Of a stretch of DNA of 44,107 nt, positions 43,401 to 44,107 are shown in pieces. This DNA is from Anaerolineae bacterium. Lineage in GTDB: Bacteria > Chloroflexota > Anaerolineae > 4572-78 > J111. The translations under genes were made by a program, and so were the position numbers. The DNA lies in contig JAGRBZ010000018.1 in assembly GCA_020433805.1 (NCBI GenBank), positions 1 through 44,107 of the forward strand, given 5' to 3'. Position 1 is the stretch's first letter. Each line of letters starts with the position of its first letter. The notes beneath the pieces are model-generated. The model ran no database searches, was not told the DNA's origin, and worked only from the letters and a program-made list of their open reading frames with translations.

Positions 43401-43496
43401 TTACAGCGAGAACTGGCCACTCATCGATTCGATGCTGTAGTAGCCGAAATTCTGAAGCTCAATACAAATAACCATCATCCAGAACTTGAACCGTAG
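40464..43496 (+). CDS. AfsR/SARP-like regulator: BTAD, NB-ARC ATPase, TPR
   Basis: The 1010-residue protein combines a DNA-binding winged-helix segment (about 1-95: FLFGPPRIELDGLPV, then RQKATALLAYLVV, LATLLWPD, ARSALRRILVTL), a BTAD domain (about 100-248: LYKADFMSGF, RRWLTIDPLYELAHRHLMQLY, ILQEELGIAPS), an NB-ARC ATPase, and C-terminal TPR repeats (about 680-990). The ATPase has Walker A GSGGMGKT (307-314), Walker B LLLVLDNFEH and the GVPLAIELAA motif. This is the AfsR/LuxR-like large-ATPase class of transcription activators. It is probably switched by a signal sensed through the TPRs. The ATG has AGAGGA upstream. Its 3' end overlaps the convergent AlbA_2 gene by 38 bp. Confidence 0.9.
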   Translation: MPQLALFLFGPPRIELDGLPVKISRQKATALLAYLVVSGKTHSRNTLATLLWPDQDQRRARSALRRILVTLNKADIGPWLNIERETIGLSQEKNLWADVSQFRHCVGLCLTAQDKADTVCLPLLTEAVSLYKADFMSGFSLRDSSDFDEWQLFQTESLRHDLSSALARLVRFHSALGQFEPAIAYARRWLTIDPLYELAHRHLMQLYAWSNQRSAALRQYDDCRHILQEELGIAPSVETQELYQRIQQNQVPLIENRFSSVAGSPNRVTPLHNFPTQPTPFVGRQQELKEIAHRLKNPDCRLLTLTGSGGMGKTRLAIQTAVQHSQAFPDGLYFVPLAPISSTDFLVSTIAEHLKFSLDGQEDAEPQLINHLRSKKLLLVLDNFEHLIKKAEFLSEILNQTLHMKLLVTSQERLNLQGEWVFEINGMDVPQDDHVDTIEKYSAVALFLQRAHHVNSHFTLTSREKRQIIQICRMVEGVPLAIELAAAWVRVLSPQEIAAEIQRIYTSQNNLDFLATTLRDVPPRHRTLRSVFEHSWQLLSAEEQRVFRRLSVFRGGGQREAIEWITEANLRLITALVDKSLLTRNALGRYEMHELLRRYAAEKLHGSKAEDQVVYERHAAYYTTFLHQREKQLKGVAQKETLAEIAREIENVRAAWHWVVAQGKLKEIENGLESLGHFYAMYSWFQEGVEAFGRAVETLQLKNNDPHLFLKQVLRGRVLTYLGWFFLRQGLYDQAKYLLHQSLDLLQDTDEQECIALPLSYLGILAGEVGDATEAKRTLQKSLDIYRDRDDQWGIAWTLSHLAYHTGTSEHQTEARALLNESLSIYKAIGNKQGVAVALNNLGYIAYTQQEFTDAQELLQESLALRREIGFPRGIAVSLNNLGLVFEALNDYQSSQSCYHESLKIASDIRARPLALSALEGIAACMAYHGNAKDAIDILTLVLYHPASNKETLNRAIHAINRLDSQRNAMGAAELSPSSLQRELATHRFDAVVAEILKLNTNNHHPELEP

Positions 43497-44106
43497 CGCT
43501 GGTTACCCCAAAATTAAGCTGAACGAGCCACCACTTGGCCCGCATGCCGTCCGAAAAAACTTGTATGCGCATCTGTAACGACTGCGGTTCGTGGGTTGTA
43601 ACCTTAAACGTGCCGAACCACTTATTGAGGCCGCGATGAATGGCCTCGGCAAAAGAGGAAATATACATATCGTGTTTGCTGGGTTTAGGCTGCGTTTTGA
43701 TAACAAACTTTTCGGCCATCAGGCGATGACTATCCGTTACGTTTAGAAACTCAACCGTCATCGCCGTATCTTTGGCAACAACCATCGCTTCATTTTTGGC
43801 AAAAACCGGCACTGCCCACACGAAACCGCTCTCCGTCTGTTCCACTTCCATATGCCCAATGCGCGGTTCAACTTTAGGGTGCGCTGCACGATTCAAAACA
43901 TCGCGAATCTCGTAATCCTCCATCGGCACCGACTCGAAATTGAACCGTTTGTAATAGCGATTGGTACTACTCACTTGATGGACTGTATCACTTTGGGGGA
44001 TAGAAACCACATAAGCCACGTGCGTGGAGCTACTGTTTAGCGGTACGGGGGAAATAATAATACCACTAATCCGAGGTTGAATATTGCTGCTTATGATCTG
44101 CTCAAG
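43459..44106 (-). CDS. AlbA_2 (Schlafen-type) domain protein, 5' part outside window
   Basis: The frame is open to the right edge and the in-window part looks like the second half of an AlbA_2 putative DNA-binding domain: NIQPRISGIIISPV, VAYVVSIPQSDTVHQ, then RYYKRFNFESVPMEDYEIRDVLNR. It continues for about 130 residues not clearly assigned. A start at 44019 (GTG) would cut the domain, so the true start is beyond the window. It converges on and overlaps the AfsR-like gene by 38 bp. Function unknown; the family includes proteins annotated as ATP-dependent or transcriptional regulators. Confidence 0.7.
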   Translation of the reverse strand, partial: LEQIISSNIQPRISGIIISPVPLNSSSTHVAYVVSIPQSDTVHQVSSTNRYYKRFNFESVPMEDYEIRDVLNRAAHPKVEPRIGHMEVEQTESGFVWAVPVFAKNEAMVVAKDTAMTVEFLNVTDSHRLMAEKFVIKTQPKPSKHDMYISSFAEAIHRGLNKWFGTFKVTTHEPQSLQMRIQVFSDGMRAKWWLVQLNFGVTSATVQVLDDGYLY

Positions 44107-44107
44107 C

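Overview
The window looks like a chromosomal segment of a flagellated bacterium, most likely a member of the Chloroflexota. This is inferred from several traits together: Pro/Thr-rich LysM proteins, a zinc-ribbon adenylate cyclase/ATPase/TPR regulator, an AfsR-type giant regulator, a G5/DUF348 lipoprotein with a propeller, and a giant secreted protein ending in FLPNIMK, which resembles the short C-terminal tails I recall from secreted Chloroflexota proteins. No rRNA or tRNA gene was seen, so the phylum call is moderate in strength. No P-ring or L-ring genes accompany the rod genes here, and one protein ends in a sortase-like LPVTG tail, so a monoderm envelope fits.

Region 1 (1-8.2 kb) is more GC-rich. 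It holds a rhodanese cut by the left edge, the remnant of a carbon-nitrogen hydrolase, a MITE-like inverted-repeat element, a zinc-ribbon coiled-coil protein, a LysM/amidase, an aldehyde dehydrogenase, a small proline-rich membrane protein with its own promoter and terminator, and a translationally coupled pair (molybdopterin-binding protein plus G5/propeller lipoprotein). A terminator at 8222-8259 separates this region from the next.

Region 2 (8.3-28 kb) is AT-richer and is the flagellar block. An HD-GYP protein and an adenylate cyclase/ATPase form a coupled leftward operon. Divergent from it, fliR-flhB-flhA-flhF-flhG, a small membrane protein, fliA (sigma-28) and a SwrB-position membrane/coiled-coil protein form one tightly overlapping rightward run. 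A secreted RskA-like LPVTG protein, two rod genes (flgF, flgG), and flgM-flgN-flgK-flgL follow. A near-consensus sigma-28 promoter sits in front of flgM, so FliA should drive its own anti-sigma factor and the hook-junction genes. A complete IS element (17-bp inverted repeats, 5-bp target duplication) has landed just after the flgL terminator and separates flgL from fliW-csrA, the post-transcriptional flagellin switch. fliP, fliQ, fliC, fliD, mot and che genes are not in the window.

Region 3 (28.2-37.3 kb) is a two-gene unit: a LysM lipoprotein and a 2698-residue surface protein with a DUF11-like domain, about 24 Ig-like (Big_1-type) repeats and a C-terminal jelly-roll-like domain. It resembles a split version of the intimin/invasin layout.

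Region 4 (37.4-44.1 kb) has, leftward, an MFS exporter, a GNAT acetyltransferase with its own terminator, and a stand-alone response regulator. Divergent from these is an AfsR/SARP-like BTAD-NB-ARC-TPR regulator whose promoter carries an array of CGTTGCA heptamers with about one helical turn spacing, as expected for SARP operators. An AlbA_2-type gene runs off the right edge.

The items most worth a second look are the SwrB-position protein with a tyrosine-recombinase-like core-binding domain, the LysM-lipoprotein/giant-adhesin pair, and the heptamer array.
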